64,000 bases of DNA from Herbaspirillum sp. meg3 (GTDB lineage: Bacteria; Pseudomonadota; Gammaproteobacteria; Burkholderiales; Burkholderiaceae_D): assembly GCF_002257565.1 (NCBI RefSeq), contig NZ_CP022736.1, forward strand, positions 4,092,001 to 4,156,000, read 5' to 3'. The notes under the pieces are model-generated. The model saw only the letters and a program-made list of their open reading frames with translations. It was not told where the DNA came from and did not search any database. A program made the translations under genes and the position numbers. This document shows positions 50,637-59,568 of this stretch, piece after piece; the stretch's first letter is position 1, and every line of letters begins with the position of its first letter.

Positions 50637-51991
50637 TGTGACCGATGCTTGACCCGCGAACCGAAATTGTTGGCGTAGATCCAGGTGAATTCTGCGCCCA
50701 GCAAAAAAATCTGGGCCGAGTAATAAATCCACGCCAGCAACAACGCAAATGATCCGGCAGCACCAAAGCCGGAACTCATCCCGGTACGCCCCAGATACAA
50801 ACCAATCAGCGATTTGCCGATCAGAAACAGGATGGTCGTCGACATCGCGCCGATACGCACGTCATGCCAGGACAAATCGGCGCGCGGCATGAATTTGTAA
50901 ATGGCTGAAAATAGCGCCGTAAAGACACCGAAGGAAATCAGCAGATTCAGCACCTGCATGAAAACCTCCCAGCCTTCGATCCAACCACCCCACCATTTCC
51001 CCAAAGCGGCCAGCCCGGCACTCACGACCAGCGACACCATCAGCATGAAGCCGAGGCCGAGTATCAGTCCGAACGACAGTAAGCGCGTGCGTACCAAGGC
51101 CCAGATGCCGTTTACCCTGGCAACGGCAGGCGTACGCCAGATCCGGTCAAGGGCGTTTTGCAATTCGGCAAAGACGGCCGTGGAACCGATCGCCAGCGTG
51201 ATGATACTGAGCGTGGTGGCGATTGCGCCGTCGGAAGACACACTCACCGAGCGTAACAAACCCTGTACGGCAATCGCCCCCTCTTCGCCCACGATGCTGC
51301 GAATCTGCCAGACGATCTCGCCTTGTGCAGCGTCCTTGCCGAAGATCATTCCGGCGATGGCAATGGCGATGATCAGGATCGGCGCAATCGAGAACGCCGT
51401 GTAATAGGCGATGGCGGCCCCCATGCTGGGCGCGAAATCATCCAGCCAGGCATTGACTGCGCCGCGGCTCAATTGCCATGCGATCTGCCAACGATTGCCG
51501 GGCGTAATTTTGACGACATCGGGATCCAGTCTTTTATCCTCGCGAACAGGATCCGAGACTTCGGCGCCGGCCTGCATCGCGGCAGCCAGCGCGGCAACGT
51601 CTCCAGCCCGCTGATCGTCCTGTTGACGTTTTGTACGCCAGGACGCCGCAAGCGACACGGCGCCGCTCAACACCGGAAGCAGGTCATGCAGTAAGGTGGA
51701 TGCATCGTCATTCTTTTCTTGCAATCGTGGCCGCGAACGCATTGCCGGCTGCACAGCAACAGGCAATGCGGTGCGGTTCCACTTGCCGGGTGTTTTACGC
51801 TTGCGTAGCAGCAGCACGCCAAGTGCCGAGACAGCGGCAAGAGCGACTGCGCCGGCAGCTATTTTCTTTGTGCTGTCTGATAATTTCTCCTGCGATGATG
51901 TTGCCGATGCCGAGGATACAGGCACCACTGTGGATGCCGGTGGTGACTGCACGATCGGCGCATGTCGAAGATTATCCTGATGATTCATCAT
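50615..51991 (-). CDS. YihY/BrkB-family membrane protein with extra N-terminal domain
   Basis: This is a 458-residue inner-membrane protein. Residues 1-160 are an unusual extension: a Ser/Ala-rich start, one membrane helix (KKIAAGAVALAAVSALGVLLLRKRK, 42-66) and a linker. Residues 165-445 are the BrkB core with about six helices, including DDFAPSMGAAIAYYTAFSIAPILIIAIAIAGMIFGKDAAQG and SSGFGAAGSFALLLAWIYYSAQIFLLGAEFTWIYA. The core family has no agreed function. It starts 15 bases after the AsmA stop with a GGAGG ribosome site and forms an operon with it. An ATG one codon later is an alternative start. Confidence 0.9.
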   Translation of the reverse strand: MMNHQDNLRHAPIVQSPPASTVVPVSSASATSSQEKLSDSTKKIAAGAVALAAVSALGVLLLRKRKTPGKWNRTALPVAVQPAMRSRPRLQEKNDDASTLLHDLLPVLSGAVSLAASWRTKRQQDDQRAGDVAALAAAMQAGAEVSDPVREDKRLDPDVVKITPGNRWQIAWQLSRGAVNAWLDDFAPSMGAAIAYYTAFSIAPILIIAIAIAGMIFGKDAAQGEIVWQIRSIVGEEGAIAVQGLLRSVSVSSDGAIATTLSIITLAIGSTAVFAELQNALDRIWRTPAVARVNGIWALVRTRLLSFGLILGLGFMLMVSLVVSAGLAALGKWWGGWIEGWEVFMQVLNLLISFGVFTALFSAIYKFMPRADLSWHDVRIGAMSTTILFLIGKSLIGLYLGRTGMSSGFGAAGSFALLLAWIYYSAQIFLLGAEFTWIYANNFGSRVKHRSHMEAQEA

Positions 51992-52005
51992 CCCTCCTGC
52001 CTGCG

Positions 52006-54141
52006 TTATTTTTTCTCTTGCTGCGCCTTCTTCACTTCACCTTCCGTGACCGGTTTTGCCGGTGCAGCGGTTGGCTCCGATTTGGGCGCAGCGCGTGTCT
52101 GCGTCGCCTTGGCCAATGCGCCGGCACAATCTGCATCCTTGACGTTGCCGATATTGACCAGCGGCAGGACGGCGGCAAGCGGCGACGCAACTGCCAGCGC
52201 TGCAGCAGCGCCGGCCTTGAGCGCTAACGGCCCCTTGTAGGGGCCAACGTCCGGATGCTTGAACGACCCCTTGGCGTAGAGCGGTGTGCGTAAAGAAAAT
52301 ATGCGCACGCCCTTGGTCTTGGGACGAATATCAAGATTGAGCAACTCCCTGGAAAGATCGATGTCGCCCGTCACGTCGACCAATGCATCATCGGTATCGA
52401 CAATGAACTGTCGGATGCCGGCGCGCCCGTTTTTTACCTCAAAATCGCTCGCCATACAGTTGAGATGCACTTGCTTGTCGCCGAATACCTTGACGAACAC
52501 CGCGTTGGCGACATTCAGCCCGGCCGCTTCGAGAATGAATTTACTGATCGATCCCTCACTAACCACCGCGCCCAGTTCGCCGTTGGATGTCGCCAACATC
52601 GACGACACCGAATTGCCGTGGCCGGTCAGCGCAGCGTCGGCATTCACCTCGCCAAAGCTGGCACTCATGGACTGCAGCGTCGGAAACAGCTCGCGCACCT
52701 TCAAATGCCGCGCAGCCAGTTTGATTTGCGCATTGATGGATTTTTCCCGGCCATCAAGCGAAATATTGGACGTTACATTGCCGCCGGCCATACCGAAGTC
52801 GAGCGGCGTCAGGCTCAGTACTTTGTCCTTCATGTGGAGTTCGGCGACGATGTCTTGCAGGGGAATATTCTCGCTACGCACCAGCTTCTTGCCTTTGAAG
52901 GTGACATCGGCATCTATGGCGCTCCATTTGTCGGTATTGAATTGCTCGACCGGCAACGCCTTGTCGTCCGGCTGCACGGCGGCCTTGCCACGCGCCTGCT
53001 TTTCGGCATTGCTATCCGCTCCGACAGTCGGGCCGAGGTCTTGCAGACGCAGTTGCTGGGAGGTCACGGCCCCGCGCAGCAAAGGCCGAGGCTGCCGCGG
53101 CAGGTATTGCAGCGTGCCCGCGAGGTCGCTGCTGCCGACGGTGCCGGTGAAGTTCTGATAAGTCCAGTTCCAGACGTCGCCATCCTTCTTGCCGATCAGA
53201 TGGCCGCGAGTGGCGTAAGGAGGTGTTTCCGGCAACGGTACGCCGGTCAGCGGGTAGAGATTCGCCATGCTGGAGCCACCCAGCGTCAATTGTAAATCGA
53301 TGCCCGAGAGCGAACGCGGATCGGTCAGCGTGCCGTCGACGCCAATCTTGTTTTCGCCCAGCTGGGCATTGGCCTGAATCGGGTAGACGGTGTGATCCTG
53401 CTCCAGCGTCATGACGGCGCCGGCCTTGCCGGATCCGCTAACCTTGGCTTTGCGGTAGGTACCACCGAGTTCAAACTGCAGGCCGAATTTTTCCACAGCC
53501 CCGGAGGGCGGAGCTGCCGGTGTCTCAGCGTGCATTGCAGTTGCGGCCTGGCGGGCCTGCGATGCAGCGACCTTGTCGGCAATGGAGGCCACCTTGGCCT
53601 GCAGATCGAGAGCGATGATGCCATCGACGTAGCGAATAGTCCCGCTGGAAAACGCCAGGCGCTGCACTTCGACGCTCCATGCCGATGGCTCCGAAGTGTT
53701 TTGTTTGAAGGTCCAGGTATTGCTGCCGTCAGCGCGGCGCTCCAGGGCGATGGCGGGTGCATCCAGAACGACGTCGGTCAGCACCACCGTCTTGCGCAGC
53801 AGGTCGAGCGGATGCAATGCAATATCCACCCGGCGCGCGACGAACATCTGCGGCCCAGCGATACTCCATGAGGGGTTGGATAGATGCACGTCGCCGGCGC
53901 TGATTTCCGGTCTTGGCACATAGCGGCGCCAGCCGTGCTCAGTGCGCAGGCCCTGGCGAAAATGCACTTTGAGATCGCCTTGAATGGCAAAGTCGCGGCC
54001 GGTGAGCGACGACACTTCACGATTGATATAAGGCCGCGCGAGGTTCCAGTCGAACACAGCGACGAAGATGATGATGACCGCGACAAGTAAAAATATCGCC
54101 GTTAAGCCGGTCAGAACATACCGCGCTATGGAGTGTCTCAT
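52006..54141 (-). CDS. AsmA-family envelope protein
   Basis: This is a roughly 711-residue protein with one N-terminal membrane anchor (TGLTAIFLLVAVIIIFVAVF) and a long periplasmic beta-repeat region. The start reads DWNLARPYINREVSSLTGRDFAIQGDL, the AsmA signature. Near the C-terminus is a typical AsmA block, DVTGDIDLSRELLNLDIRPKTKGVRIFSLRTPLYAKGSFKHPDVG. AsmA-like proteins are now linked to phospholipid transport between membranes and outer-membrane biogenesis. The frame opens farther upstream to 54288, but the ATG at 54141 places the anchor at the N-terminus. BrkB follows after 14 bases. Confidence 0.92.
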   Translation of the reverse strand: MRHSIARYVLTGLTAIFLLVAVIIIFVAVFDWNLARPYINREVSSLTGRDFAIQGDLKVHFRQGLRTEHGWRRYVPRPEISAGDVHLSNPSWSIAGPQMFVARRVDIALHPLDLLRKTVVLTDVVLDAPAIALERRADGSNTWTFKQNTSEPSAWSVEVQRLAFSSGTIRYVDGIIALDLQAKVASIADKVAASQARQAATAMHAETPAAPPSGAVEKFGLQFELGGTYRKAKVSGSGKAGAVMTLEQDHTVYPIQANAQLGENKIGVDGTLTDPRSLSGIDLQLTLGGSSMANLYPLTGVPLPETPPYATRGHLIGKKDGDVWNWTYQNFTGTVGSSDLAGTLQYLPRQPRPLLRGAVTSQQLRLQDLGPTVGADSNAEKQARGKAAVQPDDKALPVEQFNTDKWSAIDADVTFKGKKLVRSENIPLQDIVAELHMKDKVLSLTPLDFGMAGGNVTSNISLDGREKSINAQIKLAARHLKVRELFPTLQSMSASFGEVNADAALTGHGNSVSSMLATSNGELGAVVSEGSISKFILEAAGLNVANAVFVKVFGDKQVHLNCMASDFEVKNGRAGIRQFIVDTDDALVDVTGDIDLSRELLNLDIRPKTKGVRIFSLRTPLYAKGSFKHPDVGPYKGPLALKAGAAAALAVASPLAAVLPLVNIGNVKDADCAGALAKATQTRAAPKSEPTAAPAKPVTEGEVKKAQQEKK

Positions 54142-54500
54142 TCGCGAGCCTATGAAGAGTGTTTTTTGATTTTTTGCAACGCATCCGGGCAGCTTTGCGG
54201 CTATTCCGGCAAAAGCTTCAGCCGACGCAAAGCGGCGCAAACCCCGCGCCTGGACCATAGCGTACGGACAACGCGCGGCCGGCGACATAAGAAGATGCCC
54301 TCTTTACGTGTAAGACTTGGGGAAGAACTTGAGGAAAAACAGTGGATGCAGACGGAAAAACGGCCGGACTGCTAAGAGGCCGGCCATCAGCACAAACAAT
54401 GGACTACAGGCTATTGCGGGAGTACTCGACAACAAGGCAGACGGGACGAATCAGGACGCTTGCCTCACTGCCGCATTACCGCTGCAGCAATTTTCAGCAA
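54142..54500. other. 359-base intergenic region between GST and AsmA genes
   Basis: It should hold the AsmA promoter (minus strand) and the end of the GST operon. It contains the terminator at 54356-54385. Small plus-strand frames (54133-54375 and others) have no family resemblance. Confidence 0.4.
54356..54385 (-). terminator. Terminator candidate for the GST operon
   Basis: On the minus strand GGCCGG (54385-54380) pairs with CCGGCC (54367-54362) over a 12-base loop and is followed by GTTTTT. It lies 115 bases beyond the GST stop and before the AsmA promoter region. Confidence 0.65.
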
Positions 54501-55202
54501 TTAGCCGCGTGCCGGAATAGCCAGGCCCTTGACCACGGCAGGACGTGTCACAAATGCAGCCAATGCACGTGCAACATGCGGGAAATCCTTGAAGCCGATC
54601 AGCTCGCCCGCTTCATAAAAACCGACCAGATTGCGCACCCATGGGAAGATCGCGATGTCGGCGATGCTGTAATCGCCCATCACCCATTCACGTTCTGCCA
54701 GGCGCTGATCAAGCACACCGACCAGGCGACGCGACTCGGCGACATAGCGGTCGCGTGGACGCTTGTCTTCGAACTCTTTACCGGCGAAGCGATGGAAGAA
54801 GCCGAGCTGACCGAACATCGGCCCGATGCCACCCATCTGGAACATCAGCCATTGGATCGTCTGGTAACGCTCAGCCGGATCCTGCGACAGAAACTTGCCG
54901 CTCTTTTCAGCCAGATACATCAGGATGGCGCCCGACTCGAACAAGCTCAGCGGTTTGCCGCCGGGGCCATTCGGATCGATGATCGCGGGGATCTTGTTGT
55001 TGGGGTTGAGTGAAAGAAATTCCGGCGAGAACTGGTCGTTGGTTTCAAAGCTGACCAGATGCGGCTCGTAAGCGAGACCGGTTTCTTCCAGCATGATGGA
55101 GACTTTGACGCCGTTCGGTGTCGGCAGCGAGTAGAGCTGTATACGTTCAGGATGCTGCGCCGGCCATTTGGCGTTGATAGGGAATGAAGACAATGCTGAC
55201 AT
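54501..55202 (-). CDS. Glutathione S-transferase, YfcG/nu-class type
   Basis: This is a 233-residue cytosolic protein. TPNGVKVSIMLEETGLAYEPHLV and PNNKIPAIIDPNGPGGKPLSLFESGAILMYLAEKSG match E. coli YfcG and YghU, whose active site uses the TPN motif (residues 27-29 here) and which have disulfide-bond oxidoreductase activity toward glutathione disulfides. The C-terminal helical domain contains ADIAIFPWVRN. The gene begins five bases after the stop of the GGDEF-EVL gene, so it is the last of a three-gene operon with a binding protein and a c-di-GMP enzyme, an odd partner for a thiol enzyme. Confidence 0.93.
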   Translation of the reverse strand: MSALSSFPINAKWPAQHPERIQLYSLPTPNGVKVSIMLEETGLAYEPHLVSFETNDQFSPEFLSLNPNNKIPAIIDPNGPGGKPLSLFESGAILMYLAEKSGKFLSQDPAERYQTIQWLMFQMGGIGPMFGQLGFFHRFAGKEFEDKRPRDRYVAESRRLVGVLDQRLAEREWVMGDYSIADIAIFPWVRNLVGFYEAGELIGFKDFPHVARALAAFVTRPAVVKGLAIPARG

Positions 55203-55207
55203 AAAAA

Positions 55208-58200
55208 TTACTCCAGTATGGGATCGACTTCCTGGACGAATTTTTCAAAATCTTCCAGGGGCAATGGCCGGCAGAAGAAATAGCCTTGATAGGCATGGCA
55301 CCCTGCATCGGCCAGGAAACTGCGTTGCGCATCCGTCTCGACGCCCTCGGCGATGACTCCCAGTCCCAGACTTTGCGCGAGCGCGACAATAGTCTTGGCA
55401 ATGGAGGCATCGTTGGGGTCGACAAGAACATCGCGCACAAACGACTGGTCGATTTTAAGCTGGTTCAGCGGCAAGCGCTTGAGGTAGGACAAAGAGGAGT
55501 AGCCGATACCGAAATCGTCCAGCGAAAACTCGACACCCTTGGCCTTCAGTGCGTACATCTTCTGGATGATATCTTCAACGTTGTCGACCAGAAGGCTCTC
55601 GGTCAACTCCAGCTTCAGGCGCTTGGGATTGGCGCCGGTTCTGGCGATGATGGCAGAAACCGTCTCGACGAAATCGGATTCGCGGAACTGTTGCGCACTG
55701 ACGTTGACGGCGATGGTGAGGTGCGAGGTATCCACACGCTCTGCCCAGCGTGCCAGTTGCGTACAAGCGGTTTCCATGACCCAGTTGCCCAGCGACAGGA
55801 TCAGGCCGGTCTCCTCTGCCAGCGGGATAAACTCACCCGGCGGCACCGTACCGCGTTGCGGATGCTGCCAGCGCACCAGCACCTCGGCGCCGGTCACGCG
55901 ACCGCCTTCGACCACTTGCGCCTGATAATGCAATACCAGCTGTCCACCGTCGATCGCCTTGCGCAAGCCGGCTTCCAGCGCTGCTCGTTCCAGCACCACG
56001 GTTTGCATGGCCGGATCGAAGAAACTCATGGAGTTGCGGCCGGTTTCCTTGGATTTGTACATGGCCAGATCGGCTTGCTTGAGCAGCTCGTCGATGGATG
56101 CCTGGCGGCCGCGGAATACGGTTGCGCCAACGCTGGCGGTGGTGCGGTATTCAACGTCTTCCAACTGATACGGCTCGTCAAGCACGCTGAGGATTTTTTC
56201 GCCGATGGCTTTGGTCTGGGTGGCGGCTTCCTGCGGACTCTTGTGCAGACTCTCCAGCACCACCACGAACTCGTCGCCGCCCACGCGCGCTACCGTATCG
56301 TTGGTGCGCACGCTCAACGCGAGGCGCTGCGCGACTTGCTTGAGCAACAGATCGCCCTTGTCGTGGCCGAGCGTGTCGTTGAGCGTCTTGAAATGATCCA
56401 GATCGATGAACAGCAAAGCGCTGCATGTCTTGTTGCGCGCACTGACGGCAATCGCCTGCTTGAGGCGATCCAGCAGCAGCGTGCGATTAGGCAGACGCGT
56501 CAGTGCATCGAAGAAGGCCAGCTCCTTGATGCGCTCTTCGGCGATCTTGCGTTCGGTGATGTCGTGATGCGTACCGACATAGTGCGTGGTGCTGCCGTCA
56601 TCGCTCTTGACGGCAGAAATGGTCAGCCATTCCGGAAAAACCTTGCCGTTCTTGCGGCGCGTCCATACCTCACCCTGCCAGCCGCCGAAGCGTTGCACGG
56701 TTTCCCAGATCTCGTCATAGAACTGCGGACTGTGACGATCCGAGCGCAACACGTCGGGCGTCAGGCCGATGATCTCGGCGGCGGAATAGCCCGTCATTTT
56801 TGCGAAGGCGTTATTGACGCGCAGGATACGGCTTTCTGCATCGGTAACCATGATGCCTTCGAGCGAGTCGAATGCCACGGCGGCGATGCGCAACTCGGCT
56901 TCAACCTGTTTGCGTTCGGTGATGTCGCGTCCGCTGGTACGGTAGCCGGCCAGTGCGCCGTTGGCGTCGTTGATCGGAACCCATGATGCCGACAACCAGA
57001 ACAGCGAACCGTCTTTGCGCACGCAACGGAATTCGAGATCGTCGCCGCGTTCGCCAAGCAGGCCCTTATCCAGCTCCGGCCCCACACGTGGCAGATCTTC
57101 AGCGTAGATCATCTGCGCTCTGAGATCGTCCATCGCCATGCATTCTTCCACCGTGTAGCCGGTGTACTCTTTGACCGATGGATTGATCCAGCGCGGCTTG
57201 CCGTCCATGCCCCACCAGATTTCCCAGTTGACGGTACAGTCGGCGATGGCGCGGAATTGCTCTTCACTGGCGCGCAGCTCGCGCGTCATCTTGCCGGCCA
57301 GACGAATCGCGCGGCGGCGGCTCGACATCAGCGCCCACGCCAGCAAAGCCAGCAGCAAGGTCAGGCCGATACCGGTGACCGCAGTCTGCGCCTCGGCGTT
57401 ACGGCCGTAGCGTACGTTGAAGTCGTCCATGGTGTTCATGGTCAGTGTCCAGTTGTGACCGGCCACGACCAGATACTCGGTGGCGGATATCGCATCGTTG
57501 TGCAGCGGCGCGGCGGCGGCATCACTGCCCACGGAGCGATACAACACCGCCTCCGGCGACGGCTCCACGCCATCATAAATGGAAAACGCCACACCCATCG
57601 GCTGCTCGCCATACAGACTGGCAATCACGTCGCTCATGCGGAACGAGGCATGCACCCAGCCGACCAGATTGGTACGGCGTTCTTCAATGGTCGACTGCGG
57701 CATGCCGTGCGCATAGATTGGCAGATACATGAGGAAACTCGGCTGCGCTTCATTGCCGTTGTCGATATCCAGCAGCACCTTTCCGGAGATGGCGGCCATG
57801 CCGGAGTCACGCGCCTTCTCCATTGCCCGGCGGCGCTTGGTTTCGGACCAGGGATCGTAGCCGAACGGCGCGCGATTGTTACCGATATAAGGTTCGCGCA
57901 TGATAATCGGCGCATAGTTGGCGCGGTCGCCGGCAGGGCGAATTGCGTAATCGGAAAAACCGAGTTGATGCATGCGCGCGATGTGATTGATCTTCTCGTC
58001 ACTGGGCAGCCACTCTTCGGCGCCGATGGCCTGGATACCGGAAAAATTGGCGTCCAGATTCAGCGAGCTGACGTAGTCGTGGAAGGCAGTACGATCAAAC
58101 TTGCCTGAAGAGACCACCAGGCCTTGCACGCCATGCAGCATTTGCTCATAGCTGGCGATGCGTTGCTCCACGCGGCTGACCGCCTCGCGCAAGGAAAAAT

Positions 58201-58321
58201 CAAACTGCGCCCGCAGCTCCTTGTTGGAGGCCTGGCGTTCGTGATCCCACGCCAGCCAGGTGACGCTGAAGCCGGAGATCAGAATCACCAGCGGCAATAG
58301 TATCTGCCTGACCCAGTTCAC
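55208..58321 (-). CDS. CHASE-PAS-PAS-GGDEF-EAL (EVL) c-di-GMP protein
   Basis: This is a 1037-residue inner-membrane sensor. Membrane helices lie at ~8-24 and ~315-333 and bracket a periplasmic CHASE domain (40-305; NFSGIQAIGAEEWLP and YAPIIMREPYIGNNRAPFGYD are typical). PAS domains are at ~352-472 and ~478-595, each followed by an ITERK linker. GGDEF is intact (681-685), with an inhibitory RxxD, RTND (672-675). The phosphodiesterase domain has EVL (813-815) in place of EAL, with VSAQQF, ELTESLL and DDFGIGYSSLSYLK. Dual activity is plausible. The start overlaps the binding-protein stop by four bases (58318-58321), so periplasmic ligand detection may be coupled. Confidence 0.93.
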   Translation of the reverse strand: MNWVRQILLPLVILISGFSVTWLAWDHERQASNKELRAQFDFSLREAVSRVEQRIASYEQMLHGVQGLVVSSGKFDRTAFHDYVSSLNLDANFSGIQAIGAEEWLPSDEKINHIARMHQLGFSDYAIRPAGDRANYAPIIMREPYIGNNRAPFGYDPWSETKRRRAMEKARDSGMAAISGKVLLDIDNGNEAQPSFLMYLPIYAHGMPQSTIEERRTNLVGWVHASFRMSDVIASLYGEQPMGVAFSIYDGVEPSPEAVLYRSVGSDAAAAPLHNDAISATEYLVVAGHNWTLTMNTMDDFNVRYGRNAEAQTAVTGIGLTLLLALLAWALMSSRRRAIRLAGKMTRELRASEEQFRAIADCTVNWEIWWGMDGKPRWINPSVKEYTGYTVEECMAMDDLRAQMIYAEDLPRVGPELDKGLLGERGDDLEFRCVRKDGSLFWLSASWVPINDANGALAGYRTSGRDITERKQVEAELRIAAVAFDSLEGIMVTDAESRILRVNNAFAKMTGYSAAEIIGLTPDVLRSDRHSPQFYDEIWETVQRFGGWQGEVWTRRKNGKVFPEWLTISAVKSDDGSTTHYVGTHHDITERKIAEERIKELAFFDALTRLPNRTLLLDRLKQAIAVSARNKTCSALLFIDLDHFKTLNDTLGHDKGDLLLKQVAQRLALSVRTNDTVARVGGDEFVVVLESLHKSPQEAATQTKAIGEKILSVLDEPYQLEDVEYRTTASVGATVFRGRQASIDELLKQADLAMYKSKETGRNSMSFFDPAMQTVVLERAALEAGLRKAIDGGQLVLHYQAQVVEGGRVTGAEVLVRWQHPQRGTVPPGEFIPLAEETGLILSLGNWVMETACTQLARWAERVDTSHLTIAVNVSAQQFRESDFVETVSAIIARTGANPKRLKLELTESLLVDNVEDIIQKMYALKAKGVEFSLDDFGIGYSSLSYLKRLPLNQLKIDQSFVRDVLVDPNDASIAKTIVALAQSLGLGVIAEGVETDAQRSFLADAGCHAYQGYFFCRPLPLEDFEKFVQEVDPILE

Positions 58322-59190
58322 GGCTCCGCCTGAAAGTCGACCATCGTCGCCGCCAGCGACGGTGAGAAATACTTTTCAAAGATGCGTCGAACGGTACCGT
58401 CTGCACGCATTTCCTCAACCAGTGCACGCCATTTTTCGCGTTCGGACTGCGACAGCGCCTTATTAGACATGATGAGACCGTGCGGCACCGATGGATCGTT
58501 GAATTCGATAATCGATGTCACGTCGCGGATGTGTTTTTCTTCCACCACGGGATAATCGAAGGGTTCCATGATCATGCCCTGGATGCGATTTGCCATCAGT
58601 GCCTGATACAGTGGATCGAGACCGCCTGCCTGCGTGACGCGATTGGCGGCGGCCAGTTTGTCGACCAGACGATTGGCGGAGTCGCTATAACGAAAACTGC
58701 GGATCACGCCAAGGCGGAAGTTTTCACTGCGCTCAAATTCGCTCAGTTGTCGCATGGCGGCATCCTTGCGCACCAGCAGGTAATACTTGTTGCTGAAGTA
58801 CCAGGCGAAAGAGGCGAAACGGCGACGTTCCGGATTGGCGATACCGGACAGACTGAAATCGAGCGCACCCGACTCGATCAATTGCCAGATACGCGCACGT
58901 GACATCAGGCTGACGCCGACCTTGCAACCGCTGCGACGAATCAGTTCATCGGCAAAGTCTTTGTCGATGCCGGTGTCGGTATTGGCGGAGTACAGCAAGC
59001 CGTGGTCATGCAAAGCAAGAGTATAAGGGCGGGAACAATCGGGACCGCCTGCGTGAGCGACACCCGGAATGCACGTCGCGAGCAGCATGCTGCAGACACT
59101 CGCAATATGAACAAAACGGCGGCGGATCACCGTCCCCCCGGCGATAGAAATGACAGAAATACGACCCCCTTCGTGTGCATCCGTGTGCAT
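58318..59190 (-). CDS. Periplasmic amino-acid-type solute-binding protein (SBP_bac_3)
   Basis: This is a 290-residue exported protein. The signal peptide core is VIRRRFVHIASVCSMLLATCIPGVAHA, which suggests the functional start may be the GTG at 59130 rather than the ATG at 59190. The mature domain shows GIDKDFADELIRRSGCKVGV, LIESGALDFSLSGIANPERRRFASFAWYF and FRLGVIRSFRYSD, the family 3 (amino-acid type) bilobal pattern. No transporter permease is nearby. Its stop overlaps the start of the CHASE-GGDEF-EVL gene, so it may deliver ligand information to that sensor (inference). Confidence 0.88.
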   Translation of the reverse strand: MHTDAHEGGRISVISIAGGTVIRRRFVHIASVCSMLLATCIPGVAHAGGPDCSRPYTLALHDHGLLYSANTDTGIDKDFADELIRRSGCKVGVSLMSRARIWQLIESGALDFSLSGIANPERRRFASFAWYFSNKYYLLVRKDAAMRQLSEFERSENFRLGVIRSFRYSDSANRLVDKLAAANRVTQAGGLDPLYQALMANRIQGMIMEPFDYPVVEEKHIRDVTSIIEFNDPSVPHGLIMSNKALSQSEREKWRALVEEMRADGTVRRIFEKYFSPSLAATMVDFQAEP

Positions 59191-59568
59191 CCTGTAGATG
59201 CGCTTAGATACGTTTTATGACGTACTGACTACCGACATTCATTCTTCATTAATTGGCTTGTCTGAACATTATTTTTTATTGCTTCAAACCAACACCATGC
59301 CGTGATGAAAACAATACGTCACGGCACATTACAACAATGATCGGATTGAAAATCACCGGTGCCATAGTCGGCTGATGTTACCCGACGCCCCACTAAACTG
59401 CAACTGAGGAAATAGGCAGGTAAACAGGCTGTTTACGCTGGATGCGAAGTCCGCAAACATCCTGAAAAAGTTCAGCAAAATGTCAGCCTCACAACGAAAT
59501 GCAATGCGACAATCCGCCTCGTTGCCTGATTGCAGCACGTTGCCCATTTGACGAGAACAGGAGAGTAC
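59191..59568. promoter_or_regulatory. Divergent intergenic region with 8-bp dyad
   Basis: This 378-base gap should hold promoters for the c-di-GMP operon (minus) and the secreted hydrolase (plus). TGCCGTGA (59298-59305) and TCACGGCA (59319-59326) form a perfect inverted repeat with a 13-base spacer. It is AT-rich near 59260-59290. No gene is supported. Confidence 0.45.

Noticed and set aside
55286..56986. Plus-strand open frame of 566 codons
   Set aside because: It is the shadow of the GGDEF-EVL gene in the opposite strand.
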